In this document: positions 1 through 9,900 of the stretch, in pieces
Numbering within the stretch: position 1 is the first letter of the stretch
Layout of the letters: the number at the start of each line of letters is the position of its first letter
Translations under genes and position numbers: made by a program
NCBI GenBank assembly: GCA_029263455.1
Contig: JAJCXM010000034.1
Location: forward strand, 186,001-250,000
DNA: 64,000 nt
Reading direction: 5' to 3'
Origin: Holophagae bacterium
Lineage (GTDB): Bacteria > Acidobacteriota > Holophagae > Acanthopleuribacterales > Acanthopleuribacteraceae
Notes under the pieces: generated by a model
Database searches by the model: none
The model's input: only the letters and a program-made list of their open reading frames with translations
What the model was told of the DNA's origin: nothing

Positions 1-876
1 CGACGCCACCGGCTCCGTCGCATCAACGACGACAACAATCACGTCTGCCTGAGAAACCTGGCGAGACGCCATCATGACTGACAGCGATTCTTGTGAGCCT
101 TCTATCCGACCCTTGCGCCGAATACCGGCCGTATCTATCAAACAGTAGGTTTCATTCTGATAACGAAGAAATGAGTCTATAGGATCACGGGTTGTACCCG
201 CTATTTCACTAACCATGACTCGGTCTTCGCCAAGCAGTTGGTTAACAATTGAACTTTTACCGGCGTTGGGCCTTCCAATAATCGCTAATTTGCGAACGGG
301 CTCTTCCTTTATTGCACGCGGCGCTCGCCAATTGCCTGCCAATTTTGAACCGAGCTTATCTAATAAGGCCTCAATACCCAGATTATGTTCTGCGGAGCCA
401 AACATGACATCATCAAACCCTAAGCCAAAGACGTCGGTATCCACTATGTGGTCTTCACCGCCATCAACCTTGTTCACAAAAATAATGATGGGTTTGGCTA
501 AGCTGCGGAGCGCGGCAGCAATCGCTTCATCGCTGGCCAATAGACCAGCACGTCCATCGGTCATAAAAACGACCAATTTCGCTTCGCGTATGGCTGAATC
601 CGTCTGGTCCTTAATCATACTGGCGATTCGATCTGGATCCGATTCAATCCCGCCAGTATCCACTAAGCGGAATCGGCCTTCAGGGCCATCTACGCTTCCG
701 TAAAGGCGGTCTCTTGTCATACCAGGCTTAGGGTCGATAATCGCCCTTCTCGACCGCGTTAATCGATTGAACAGGGTACTTTTGCCGACATTGGGCCGAC
801 CAACCAATGCTACGACCGGTAAGTCTCGATCTTCAAATTCGCTGAGTATAGTTTTATAGTGTTCCGGCCGCGCCAT
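1..876 (-). CDS. der: Ribosome biogenesis GTPase Der (EngA), 5' part only
   Basis: The minus-strand reading frame starts at an ATG at 876 and runs off the left edge with 292 codons and no stop. Der is a cytoplasmic tandem-GTPase that acts in 50S ribosomal subunit assembly. Two G domains are visible: P-loop GRPNVGKST at residues 26-34 with DTGG (73-76) and NKVD (135-138), then a second P-loop GRPNAGKSS at 201-209, switch residues AGTTRDP (226-232) and DTAGIRRK (248-255). The KH-like C-terminal domain lies outside the window. The first P-loop sits about 18 residues later than in most Der proteins, so there is a short N-terminal extension; no later Met precedes the P-loop. It is the last gene of a long co-directional minus-strand run. 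Identity is near certain. Confidence 0.97.
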   Translation of the reverse strand, partial: MARPEHYKTILSEFEDRDLPVVALVGRPNVGKSTLFNRLTRSRRAIIDPKPGMTRDRLYGSVDGPEGRFRLVDTGGIESDPDRIASMIKDQTDSAIREAKLVVFMTDGRAGLLASDEAIAAALRSLAKPIIIFVNKVDGGEDHIVDTDVFGLGFDDVMFGSAEHNLGIEALLDKLGSKLAGNWRAPRAIKEEPVRKLAIIGRPNAGKSSIVNQLLGEDRVMVSEIAGTTRDPIDSFLRYQNETYCLIDTAGIRRKGRIEGSQESLSVMMASRQVSQADVIVVVVDATEPVAS

Positions 877-974
877 GCGCTCTCCTACTGAGCAGACTAG
901 GCGAGGATTATAGCCGAAGCGCAAGCTAACTGTGTCGATTTGTCCGTTTTGTTAACTTAAAAGCATTTGGGTTT

Positions 975-1946
975 CTAATTTAGGGTGCTAGCAACATCCA
1001 TGGCGTTTAGTCGTTGCCTGATCGTCATTTCTAGATATGGCCGATACATAGAGGCAAATCTTCTGACGTCTTCGTCTTCACTTTCTGCCACCAGCTCAAA
1101 CACCTTTTTCTGTATTTTTGATGGGCCGAAGATGAGACCACCCATATCGAAATAATGGATGATTGAGGCCTGTAACTGCAGTTCCACTTGTAAGCTGATT
1201 GGAAAGGAGTCGTCTTTCAACCAACCTTCGATGATGGTTAGTCCCTGTTCAGACAGGCAAATACCACCTAATGATCGAAACACTTTAGTGCGCTGTTCAT
1301 GTATCTGGTTGGCAGCTGATGACACTTGCGAAGCTAATGGGGCATCTTCATGATTGATCGACATGTAAAAGTCAGTTAGCGCTGGCGCCACTCTCTGTAG
1401 AATCGCAACGCCCACAATATAGGAAAGCGGTGCTACGTTTCTTGCCAAATGGTCACCGATAGAAACCAGATCCAAATAAATCGCTTGGGCTGACGCTGGA
1501 TTCCCAGAATCAGACTCAAGCATGGCCCTCTCCAAGGCCCGATCCACCATGTGGTTGAAACCAAATAGCTCAGGCACTTCAAGTTGGAATGGGTCGTCGA
1601 CAAAGGCGTAAACATCTGGATAGAAACGACACGTTTTCATAGAAGCCGCATGGGCCAAGCGCTTTATGTCTACCTCACTGATAGCAACGTCAGCTGAGCG
1701 AAATGGCACGATCAACTCAATAATGATTGGCGCTGCATTGCCGTCTTCAACGCGACGAAGGGCCGCCAATTTTTCGGCTTCCTGCAATTGGCTATTCAAT
1801 CGAAGCACATCAAATGTCTCAAAAAATGCCAAACTATCTTTAGCCGCTGGAAGGACGACCGTCCTCTGAACATAAGTCCTGAATCCAAAGATCAATAAAC
1901 CAACAAACAGTGACAAAAGCGAAACGATGATGAGAACACGTTTCAC
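975..1946 (-). CDS. Membrane-anchored protein of unknown function (323 aa)
   Basis: I do not recognise this family. The GTG start at 1946 is supported by a GGAGGTG ribosome site a few bases upstream. Residues 4-26 form one hydrophobic segment followed by basic and polar residues, so the protein is probably anchored in the inner membrane with its body in the periplasm, or is exported with an uncleaved signal. The remaining 300 residues look mostly helical, without Cys pairs or a recognisable catalytic motif. It starts 30 bp after the stop of the gene at 1977-3035 and ends about 100 bp before der, so it probably belongs to the same transcript as its upstream neighbour. Confidence 0.75.
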   Translation of the reverse strand: MKRVLIIVSLLSLFVGLLIFGFRTYVQRTVVLPAAKDSLAFFETFDVLRLNSQLQEAEKLAALRRVEDGNAAPIIIELIVPFRSADVAISEVDIKRLAHAASMKTCRFYPDVYAFVDDPFQLEVPELFGFNHMVDRALERAMLESDSGNPASAQAIYLDLVSIGDHLARNVAPLSYIVGVAILQRVAPALTDFYMSINHEDAPLASQVSSAANQIHEQRTKVFRSLGGICLSEQGLTIIEGWLKDDSFPISLQVELQLQASIIHYFDMGGLIFGPSKIQKKVFELVAESEDEDVRRFASMYRPYLEMTIRQRLNAMDVASTLN

Positions 1947-1976
1947 CCTACACCTCCATCATCGATTTTGGGCACC

Positions 1977-3035
1977 TCAATACTCGACATAGGTTGCGTT
2001 TTGAATGGCTTGGTCAAGTTCACTAATCTCGAGTGTTAATTTGAACATATCGATTTCCTCAACCACCTGACACGTGAATTTGGGGTGTTCACGTTGTTGA
2101 AGTTCTTCCGCAATGGCCTGCAAAAACCGCAACACTGTTGCAGGGTCAGAACTTTCTTGAGGAAAAACGGCAAATTCGACTTCGATGGATGACTGGTCCC
2201 GAATTCGAATCGATGCTGCGATGCGTTGTAAGAAGTCGCCGCTCATCAGTTGCTTTAACTCAGGATCGCTCAACTCCAAAAAATCGATGAGGTTTGGCGT
2301 AATTGCCTGACCTCGAACGTATCCATAAATCGGCGAGTCAAGGTTGGCGCCGTAAAGGCCAGGAAATCCAACATGTTCTTCCATGCTTAACTTCTCGGAT
2401 CGAATCGACGCCTTCATGCCTTCTTCAAGGCTGCAGACATAAACAACGCTATTAATTAGGCTTATGTAGACGAAATCAGCGTCTTCTTGATGACCATCGT
2501 CCAATTCAATATAACTGACACCCTCATGTTCCCTCAGGCGTCCGTCTTTAGCGGCGGCACGCTTAAAGAAATAGAACCCCACATTTGCCAAGTTGTTATA
2601 GAGCGAAAAACCTGCCGACGCGCGAAAATCATCTTCAGCCACATTGCCGGTAGCTTCGAGCTTGATCGGTAAGATCTTTTGGAAGTCTCGCCGCGTTTTC
2701 TTCTCGTTCCAACTAGCCAGAAAGGGGAATTTGTTCATGACCGGATTTTGCTGATTCATAGTGTTGGCAAGATGGGTCAAGAAATCGACCAACAATTGGT
2801 CATCTGCGGTGACATACATTTCCACAAAAAAATCTGCTTCTTCATTAAGCAGAGTCGTTTCCGTCTCAAAATCACCTTTTTTGATTAGCCAATAACCTGT
2901 ACTAAAAAAGACGACGGCGGCTAAGGCTGCAAGCACGGCACAGCCAATGGCACAGGTTGCACACCCGGACCTCTTTTTTGTAGGAGGCGCTATCTTAGGT
3001 GCTATCGCAGGAGGTTCATTCAATGGTATGTCCAA
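1977..3035 (-). CDS. Membrane-anchored protein of unknown function (352 aa)
   Basis: Family not recognised. The N-terminus is proline-rich (about residues 5-20) and then basic, followed by a Cys-containing hydrophobic helix at about 25-50 (three Cys in CATCAIGC), which fits a single-pass inner-membrane anchor with a short cytoplasmic tail. The rest is a soluble alpha/beta-looking domain. The only start in the open frame giving the full length is a TTG at 3035 with no convincing ribosome site, so the true start is uncertain; it cannot be much later without losing the anchor. It lies 35 bp after the OmpA-like lipoprotein gene and 30 bp before the next unknown, suggesting a three-gene envelope cluster. 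Confidence 0.7.
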   Translation of the reverse strand: MDIPLNEPPAIAPKIAPPTKKRSGCATCAIGCAVLAALAAVVFFSTGYWLIKKGDFETETTLLNEEADFFVEMYVTADDQLLVDFLTHLANTMNQQNPVMNKFPFLASWNEKKTRRDFQKILPIKLEATGNVAEDDFRASAGFSLYNNLANVGFYFFKRAAAKDGRLREHEGVSYIELDDGHQEDADFVYISLINSVVYVCSLEEGMKASIRSEKLSMEEHVGFPGLYGANLDSPIYGYVRGQAITPNLIDFLELSDPELKQLMSGDFLQRIAASIRIRDQSSIEVEFAVFPQESSDPATVLRFLQAIAEELQQREHPKFTCQVVEEIDMFKLTLEISELDQAIQNATYVEY

Positions 3036-3070
3036 TCGGATCCGGGGCGGCTAGCGCCCCGGATTCAGTC

Positions 3071-3679
3071 CTAGAATTTGACGCGAACGACCAAAACGAC
3101 TCGGCGGTTTTGCGCTCGGCCTTCCCTCGTTTCATTGTCGGCAATGGGTTTAACGGATCCAAAGCTGATAACACTCATCAGGTGCAAAGGAATATCAAAT
3201 TGCGAATAGAGATAGTCACGAACCGATAAGGCGCGTTGCTCCCCTAGTTTCTTGTTGTAGACCTCGGATCCACGACTATCTGTATGTCCTTGAATCTCAA
3301 TTTGTACCAGTCTGTTCTGGTTAATCAGCAACTTAGCGAATTTGTCGAGTTCGGTTCGCGCTGCATCTGTCAATTCCGCGCTATCGGTTTTGAAAAATGC
3401 GCCCGTGTCGGACAAGGTTGTTTGAAAACGTAGCTCACCCATTTGTTTGAGTACCAACGCATTTTCGTTGGTCGCCTCTTCAATGGGATCGAGCTTGATG
3501 TCATACTCTTCAGCCATGTCTTTAATTTCAGATTGAGTTTCTTCAATCATAGCTTTCAGTTCTTGAATTTGCTCTTGTGTGCGTACTTCAGACTGCTCCA
3601 ATTCGGTACGAACATATTTCTTCGAAGCGCATCCTGTAATCAGAGCAAGAATTACCAAAGACCCCAACAGACTTCTCAT
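3071..3679 (-). CDS. OmpA/Pal-family peptidoglycan-binding lipoprotein
   Basis: The protein has a signal peptide ending in a lipobox (LITGC, Cys17), a coiled-coil stretch rich in Glu, Gln and Lys at about 20-75, and a C-terminal OmpA-like domain with the diagnostic IQGHTDSRGSEVYN run and a downstream R-A-L-S-V-R helix. Family members sit in the outer membrane by their lipid and bind peptidoglycan through the OmpA domain. An ATG 12 bases further upstream (3691) is in frame, but GGAGGAG at 3683-3689 lies between the two ATGs and places the real start at 3679, giving 202 aa. Downstream are two unknown anchored proteins in the same direction. Whether it is the true Pal of the Tol-Pal system cannot be said: no tol genes are nearby. 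Confidence 0.9.
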   Translation of the reverse strand: MRSLLGSLVILALITGCASKKYVRTELEQSEVRTQEQIQELKAMIEETQSEIKDMAEEYDIKLDPIEEATNENALVLKQMGELRFQTTLSDTGAFFKTDSAELTDAARTELDKFAKLLINQNRLVQIEIQGHTDSRGSEVYNKKLGEQRALSVRDYLYSQFDIPLHLMSVISFGSVKPIADNETREGRAQNRRVVLVVRVKF

Positions 3680-3750
3680 TAACTCCTCCATGTAACTTAA
3701 GGTTATGCTCCAATATAACCAAACCTGACGTTTGGATGAAGCTAGATTTT

Positions 3751-5913
3751 TTATGCGACGCCAAAACGAGGGCTCGCTAGGCGTCTTAATTTGCCTTCTT
3801 TTTCCAATTTATCGACATCGAGCCGACCGTATGTATTGGTGATTTCTTGTTGTCCCTCGCCAAAACCAAACCAGCCATCTCGCCCTTCCCGTTTCGCCTG
3901 ATACATTGCATGGTCAGCGAGTTTCAATGACCATTCCCATCCCTGGTCTGGACTATTCCTTAAGGGATAGGGTGCAAATCCTAACGAACAACTAATGGGG
4001 ACTGCATCTCCACTAGTTGACACTGAATTATGACGCAATTTGGCTCTTACACGTTCACATAATTCTGGGCCATCATCAACCTTTGCACCGCGACACACCC
4101 ACAGAAACTCTTCGCCCCCCCACCTGACAACCACATCCGACTCTCGCTTACATCCCCTTAATACGTCCGCAAAGAAACGCAGCACATGATCGCCGACATG
4201 ATGACCAAATACATCGTTGACACGTTTGAAGTGGTCAATGTCCGCAATGATCAGTAACATTTGCTCACTATCACTTTGTTTCATTTCACGGGCAACCTTC
4301 GGAGCTTCATGTCGCATAAATTCCGTTAGATAGCGGCGATTCTTAAGGCCAGTTAGGGCATCCTCCACGCTTTGACGTTGCAATTCTTGATTCAATGCGG
4401 CCAGTTCTTCAGCCTGTTTTTCGATGTGCACGTTCTTGGTCGCTAAGATCTCGTTGGCACGGCTCTTAAAACGAACTTGACGATATTGAATAGCAACAAC
4501 AATAACAAGCAACAGAGCCGCGGCGAACAGGACAAGCAATATCGATTTCTGCCACGTCTCATTGGTTTTTAGATTGGCAATTGAAGAAGCTTGTAGCGCA
4601 CGGTCACGCTCTGACTCCGCCAACTGACTCTCTTTCTTGGCGAGTTCAACGGCAGATTCAAGCGCCGCGATGCGTTCTCGAGCTTTGCTTGTTTCGTCCT
4701 CCTTTTGCAACGAAACAAACTCCTTCATCATTTGAAAGGCCTGTTCAAAATCGCCTAAATTCTCAAGGTTCTCAATCAGGACAGGAAACAGTTCCAGACG
4801 TTTCGGGCGCAAATCATTGTCGGCATAAAGTTCGTAGGATTGACGGAGCAAGATCCTGGCTTTGGCGAAGTCACCTTTTCGCATCAAGGTCTCGCCCATA
4901 TTCTTGTATGCCACCGCCACCTTATCGAATGCTGCCTGGTCCCCGTATATGGCTGCAGCACTTTCGAATCGCTCTAATGCTTCGTCAAAACGGCCCCAAT
5001 CCCGCAGCAAGACACCCATGTTATTAAGTACATTGCCGTTGGGCTTTCCTGATTTGAGTGATTTGAGATAAGAGTCATTGTAATACTGGAAAGCTTTGTC
5101 TAAATCTCCCATGCCAGCATAAACTGCACCTATGTTGCTATAAATCGATGCCAGCGAATCCGTATTTGATGGGTCGGTGGCTGCAGCAGCTTGCTCGAGA
5201 AACGAAACTGCCTTTTCCCACTGCTCAAGATAGAAGTATAGAGAGCCTATATTCATCAAAATCGTTGGGTTTACCGGTAGACCTAACTGTTTATTAAGGT
5301 CAACCGCACTAAGAAAGGCAGATGTCGCACGATCGTACTCCCCTTGCTGGGCACATGCGGCGCCCAGGCCAACCTGTATGGAAACCAACATTTCAGAGGG
5401 TTTTTCTTTGCCAAAGTTCAACGCACGCTCATAGAAGTTGGAAGCTTCCTTGAAATGGCCCTGCAAAAACGCAGCACGCCCAAAACCGTTCGACAATTCA
5501 GCCTTTTGCCCATTAAGCAACGTGTCTTTGGCGTGCCAATCCCCTGTCTTGGTTTGCCAATACAGAACATCATCCCAAGCTTTCAGGTCAATTAAGCGGT
5601 TCACACTTTGTCTGACCACGTTACTTGCAATAACCCACTGATCGCTACTTAGAGCTTCATCAACCACATGCTTAGCGAGTTCCATTGCGGGTAGCTCTGG
5701 ATCGGCAGCATACAGGCACAACAGCCACTGCTCTCCGTATTGGGCTCGCTGCTTGGGATCCGTACTTTCTGAATAGACTCGCTCAGCTAGAGTGGTCGCT
5801 GTCGTCAAATCACTGTCGCGTAACATTTTGATTTCGTCTACCGACACAGGTTGAGCTTGAGATAAGGGAAACACGATGAACAAAATGAAACGTGCGATGA
5901 AGGTCACAAACAT
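3751..5913 (-). CDS. TPR-repeat, transmembrane, GGDEF diguanylate cyclase
   Basis: This 720-residue protein has a signal peptide (about 1-20), a periplasmic TPR array (roughly 60-400, repeats of the A-x-x-x-Y-x-x-A type), a coiled coil (about 405-445), one membrane helix (about 452-474), a second coiled coil and a C-terminal GGDEF domain. The catalytic signature is GGEEF at 599-603, preceded five residues earlier by RESD, an RxxD inhibitory site. It should make cyclic di-GMP from GTP in the cytoplasm in response to something sensed by the periplasmic TPRs, with product feedback. The layout resembles sensor cyclases with TPR input; no EAL or PilZ gene is in the window. It lies between the VWFA-related gene and the OmpA-like lipoprotein. 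Identity of the output domain is firm, the signal unknown. Confidence 0.95.
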   Translation of the reverse strand: MFVTFIARFILFIVFPLSQAQPVSVDEIKMLRDSDLTTATTLAERVYSESTDPKQRAQYGEQWLLCLYAADPELPAMELAKHVVDEALSSDQWVIASNVVRQSVNRLIDLKAWDDVLYWQTKTGDWHAKDTLLNGQKAELSNGFGRAAFLQGHFKEASNFYERALNFGKEKPSEMLVSIQVGLGAACAQQGEYDRATSAFLSAVDLNKQLGLPVNPTILMNIGSLYFYLEQWEKAVSFLEQAAAATDPSNTDSLASIYSNIGAVYAGMGDLDKAFQYYNDSYLKSLKSGKPNGNVLNNMGVLLRDWGRFDEALERFESAAAIYGDQAAFDKVAVAYKNMGETLMRKGDFAKARILLRQSYELYADNDLRPKRLELFPVLIENLENLGDFEQAFQMMKEFVSLQKEDETSKARERIAALESAVELAKKESQLAESERDRALQASSIANLKTNETWQKSILLVLFAAALLLVIVVAIQYRQVRFKSRANEILATKNVHIEKQAEELAALNQELQRQSVEDALTGLKNRRYLTEFMRHEAPKVAREMKQSDSEQMLLIIADIDHFKRVNDVFGHHVGDHVLRFFADVLRGCKRESDVVVRWGGEEFLWVCRGAKVDDGPELCERVRAKLRHNSVSTSGDAVPISCSLGFAPYPLRNSPDQGWEWSLKLADHAMYQAKREGRDGWFGFGEGQQEITNTYGRLDVDKLEKEGKLRRLASPRFGVA

Positions 5914-5976
5914 AGCCCCCGATTGGGTTAAACATACCCTGATCGTACAAACGATTCAAATAAGATCGTACAAGGA

Positions 5977-6918
5977 TCACCTGGAAAAATCGGGTGAGAA
6001 GCCTACATAACCCTTACGATGGCGCACTTCGTGCGCCTTTTTCCGCATGGAGACGTCGATATGATGGCGGCGTTCGCCTTTACCCCGCTCGACCGTGAAG
6101 GACAACATATAGTGGGCCCGAAGGTGTTTGCGAACCTCGGCCACAAAACGAGGGAACTCTTCGGCATTGCGTGCCACAAGTGTGCGGCCACCACTAATAT
6201 CGGCAATCGCCCTTAACCCTGCGATGTTCATTGGTTCCTCGGTATTGGGTTCAGAAGGTAGGAATCCATCCGCAATCCCAAGCACAAAAACAGGCACATC
6301 CAAAACAGACAATACCTGTAACATTTCGTCTTCGCTCATCTGACTACTGGTGTCATTGCCATCAGTAAACAGGACCAAAGCTCGATTTCCTAAACTGCCC
6401 TTCTCAAAAAATGTATTCGCTTTGCTTAAGGTGTCGTAAAGGGCCGTTTTCCCATAGGGTTCTATCTTGTCTAATTGGTTGAGGTCATCTGGACGCGTGG
6501 AATCCGCGATCTCACCCAAGGTTTCCAACCCAAACACAATGCAGCGCCAACGGTCCTGGCGCATGGCATTTTCAATAACGTAGCGTAGGCCAGCCACCGA
6601 TGCTTCGTATTTGCCGCCCAAAGCCATACTACCGGAGACATCCATCAGAAAAACCAATTCGATGGGTTCCGCATAACTGCGTAAGAATTTTTCTACTTTG
6701 ACAGGGTTACCATCGACGGACAAATTGAAGTCTTTTTTCTTTAGACCGTCAACACGAAGACCTTGTTTGTCTGTCACCCAAACCGGCACTTGAATCAGGG
6801 CAAACTGGAAATTTTGCACGCCCGTGTATTCCTTGTCCTGCGACGGGACAGGCGCATTATCCTGTGCTGCTAACCACCCTGCGATCAAGAAAACGTAACT
6901 TAACAGAAGTCGTGTCAT
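5977..6918 (-). CDS. Secreted VWFA-related domain protein
   Basis: A signal peptide (1-18) is followed by a short N-terminal beta domain and a von Willebrand factor A domain with an intact MIDAS motif: DVSGS at 93-97 and FTDGND further on. The preceding segment (VPVWVTDKQG, VDGLKKKDF) is typical of the VWFA-related family that is expanded in Acidobacteria, which is one reason for the taxonomic guess. Such proteins are exported and presumed to bind metal and protein partners; no enzymatic activity is expected and the partner is not known. It sits 72 bp after the RND permease stop and 64 bp before the cyclase gene, all on the minus strand. Confidence 0.88.
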   Translation of the reverse strand: MTRLLLSYVFLIAGWLAAQDNAPVPSQDKEYTGVQNFQFALIQVPVWVTDKQGLRVDGLKKKDFNLSVDGNPVKVEKFLRSYAEPIELVFLMDVSGSMALGGKYEASVAGLRYVIENAMRQDRWRCIVFGLETLGEIADSTRPDDLNQLDKIEPYGKTALYDTLSKANTFFEKGSLGNRALVLFTDGNDTSSQMSEDEMLQVLSVLDVPVFVLGIADGFLPSEPNTEEPMNIAGLRAIADISGGRTLVARNAEEFPRFVAEVRKHLRAHYMLSFTVERGKGERRHHIDVSMRKKAHEVRHRKGYVGFSPDFSR

Positions 6919-6989
6919 AAGAGCAATATAGCGCCAAACACCGTCATTGCGACACTAACGAATAAGATATTCATCCATTTAAGTATGAT

Positions 6990-9900
6990 TTAAGGCGTCG
7001 CAAGTGCTGCTTCATTCAACTTGGCAGGTGCCTTACTGCCAAACCCCAGCTTTCGTTTTACCCAAAACCAAATCGTGTAGCCGGTCAGGATGACGCGCGG
7101 CAGTCCCACAACGGTCAAAACGGTCGAAGAAATGAGGCCACCAATAACGCAGCGTGCAAGCGGAAAATAGTACGCATCTCCAATACCAGATTGGCCGATC
7201 GCCATGGGAATTAGTCCAATGACGGTAGTTGCAGCGGTCATCAAGATAGGTCGAATCCGTTCCTTAGCGCCACGTGCCACAGCTTCCTTTAGATCCACGC
7301 CTGTGGCCCAAACGTGATTAATATGATCCATCATGACAATGCCGTTGTTGACGACCACACCCAACAGAATCATTAAGCCAATCGAAGCCATGACTTGGAA
7401 TTCTGTTTGCGTGATTAACAAGAACCAAGACACCCCAACCAGACTAAAGGGAATAGTGACTAGAATCATGAAGGGTTGCAATAGCGATTCAAATAGACAG
7501 GCCATGACTATGTAAACCAGTAAGAGAGCCAATAGACTATTGGCCAACATGTCACCCATCTCGTCTTCTTCGCGCAGCATACGATTACTCCACGACCAAG
7601 TAACACCTGCCGGAAACTCGAAATCATTGAGACGCGTTTCCACTTCTTCCTTCATTTGATCGAATTCTTCGCCTTCGTAGGTCGCCTTGACGGAATGATG
7701 GGCTTTGCGATCTACCCTTCTGATTGAACTTGGCCGGTCATGGAACTCAAAATTGGCGACTGCGCCCAATGGCATACCGTTACCCAACGGGATTTGTGAG
7801 ACATCCTCAATCGTCGCTCGATCTTGAATGCGCAATCCAAGGGTGACGTCACGCTCACGGTCGCCATACTTGAATCTTGGCAAATAGGTGCCACCCAAGG
7901 TAAAGCCAAAGACTTGAGAAATTTCTTCAGGGTTAACACCGTATTCATTGGCTTTAGATCTATCCACTGAGACCTGTAGCTCCTTTTTCCCGCTACGTTC
8001 TCCAGAACGGATGTCATAAAGCCCGTCAATGCCCGAAATTAGTCCTGCCACCGTTTCGCCTACATCCTTCAGTACGGATGTATCGCTGCCAAACAATTGG
8101 ATACGAACGGCTTGGTCACTGTCGTTGTCATCATCATCAAATCGATAGGCAACGCCGCCAATATCGGGAAGTCCATCCCTCACATACTTCCGGATCTCTT
8201 TGAACCGATCATATGATTGATTTTCGTCTTCGAAGGTGAGGATGGTGGCAGATTCATTTTCGGTCATCCATGAATAGATTGAGGCGACACCCCATTCTTC
8301 TCGATGGGGTTCCAAGAAGGCTTCGACTTCGTCGACGACCTTTTCAGCGTCAGACAACCAAAAGAAGTCATGGTACTCGTAATCAATCACCAAACGACTC
8401 GTTTTAGTTGACGTTCCTTTGAAATGAGAAAGGAAATTGAACGGAATAGCCGACGATAGAATCAGCAAAATCAAGCCAATACCCGTTTTCCAAGGTCGTT
8501 CCAAGGTCCAATCCAGTAGATCCTCGTATTTTTTCAGGAGCCAAGTCCCGCCGCCCTTGCGATTGGATAGGGATAAGCGATGAAGAAATTTTGACGCAAA
8601 TAAAGGGATAATCGTAACCGACACCAACAAAGACATGGCTAACGTAAAGCAGATGGTCAAGCCAATGGCACCTAACCAAACAGACAACTCATTCTTGTCG
8701 GACACTAATAGGGACAAGAACACGATCATCGTGGTTGACGTTGCCGCGATCAAGGCAACGACCACTTCCCTGGTGCCTTCACGTGTTGCTTCAACCGCAC
8801 TTAAGCCACTGAGACTCTTTTGATAAATCGATTCCAGCACGACCACCGCATTGTCAACCAACATACCCACCGCCAACATTAAGCCCATCAACGTCAAAAT
8901 ATTGAGCGTAAATCCGAAGGCATACAGGAAAATAAAGGAACCAATCACTGAGATTGGAATTGCGGCGGCGACGATCAACGTGGCGCTTAAACGACGGAGA
9001 AAGATGAATAAAACGATAACGGCAAAAAATGCGCCGTAAAGGCCAGCTTCGCTTAGAGACCGTAAGCCGTTGGTGATTTCTTTCGCTTGGTCGCCCCAAA
9101 CAAATAACGAAATTCCCTTTAGAACCGGGTCCGCAGCGATGTCTTCTTTAATGACCCGATTTACTTCACGAGCAACATCTACAGTATTCGCGGTGCTTTC
9201 TTTAAAAACCATCAATGCTAATGCAGGATTACCGTCCAAGTGACGACGATACCCGATTGGCGGCTCTTCGTAATAAATATCGGCTACTTCATCGAGTCTA
9301 ATCCCACTATCGTCGACAACGAGGCCCTTAAATTCTTCCAAAGAATCAATCTTACCCAAGGTTCGAATGTTGTAAACCAAGCCGTTAGCGACAACTTTTC
9401 CGGCCGACAAGGTGACATTGTCACTTGTTAGGCGGTTGATAACTTTGGTCACGTCAATCCCGTGTTCCTTGATCTTATCGATGCGCAACTCGATCGACAC
9501 TTCTTTTGGAAGTACTCCGCCAAGATCAACTTGTGCCACACCCGCCACGCGTTCGATGCGCTGTTTGATGCGTTCTTCCAACAAATCATAATTCTCTGAA
9601 AGATCGATTCCGGGCGCTGAAATTCGGCCTTCAACCACAGGAATATCGTCTGTGTTGAAACTGAAAATCTGGATCTGGCGCACTTCATCAGGAAGCGAAG
9701 GCTTTAGTTCCTCCAACTTAAGTCCAAGTTCGAGTCTAATAAGATCAAGCGTCATGCCCCATTCAAAATCCAAGCGAATGGTCACGTCGTCGGCCGTCGT
9801 CTCTGAGCTCACCTTCTTGACGCCCTTAATCGTTGATAGACCTTCCTCTAGAGGTTTGGTCACCACCCGTTCCAGGATATCGGGGTTCTGGTTGGGGTAA

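Noticed and set aside
215-703. 162-codon plus-strand open frame at the left end
   Set aside because: It lies wholly antisense to der, whose minus-strand frame shows both GTPase domains; it is a shadow.
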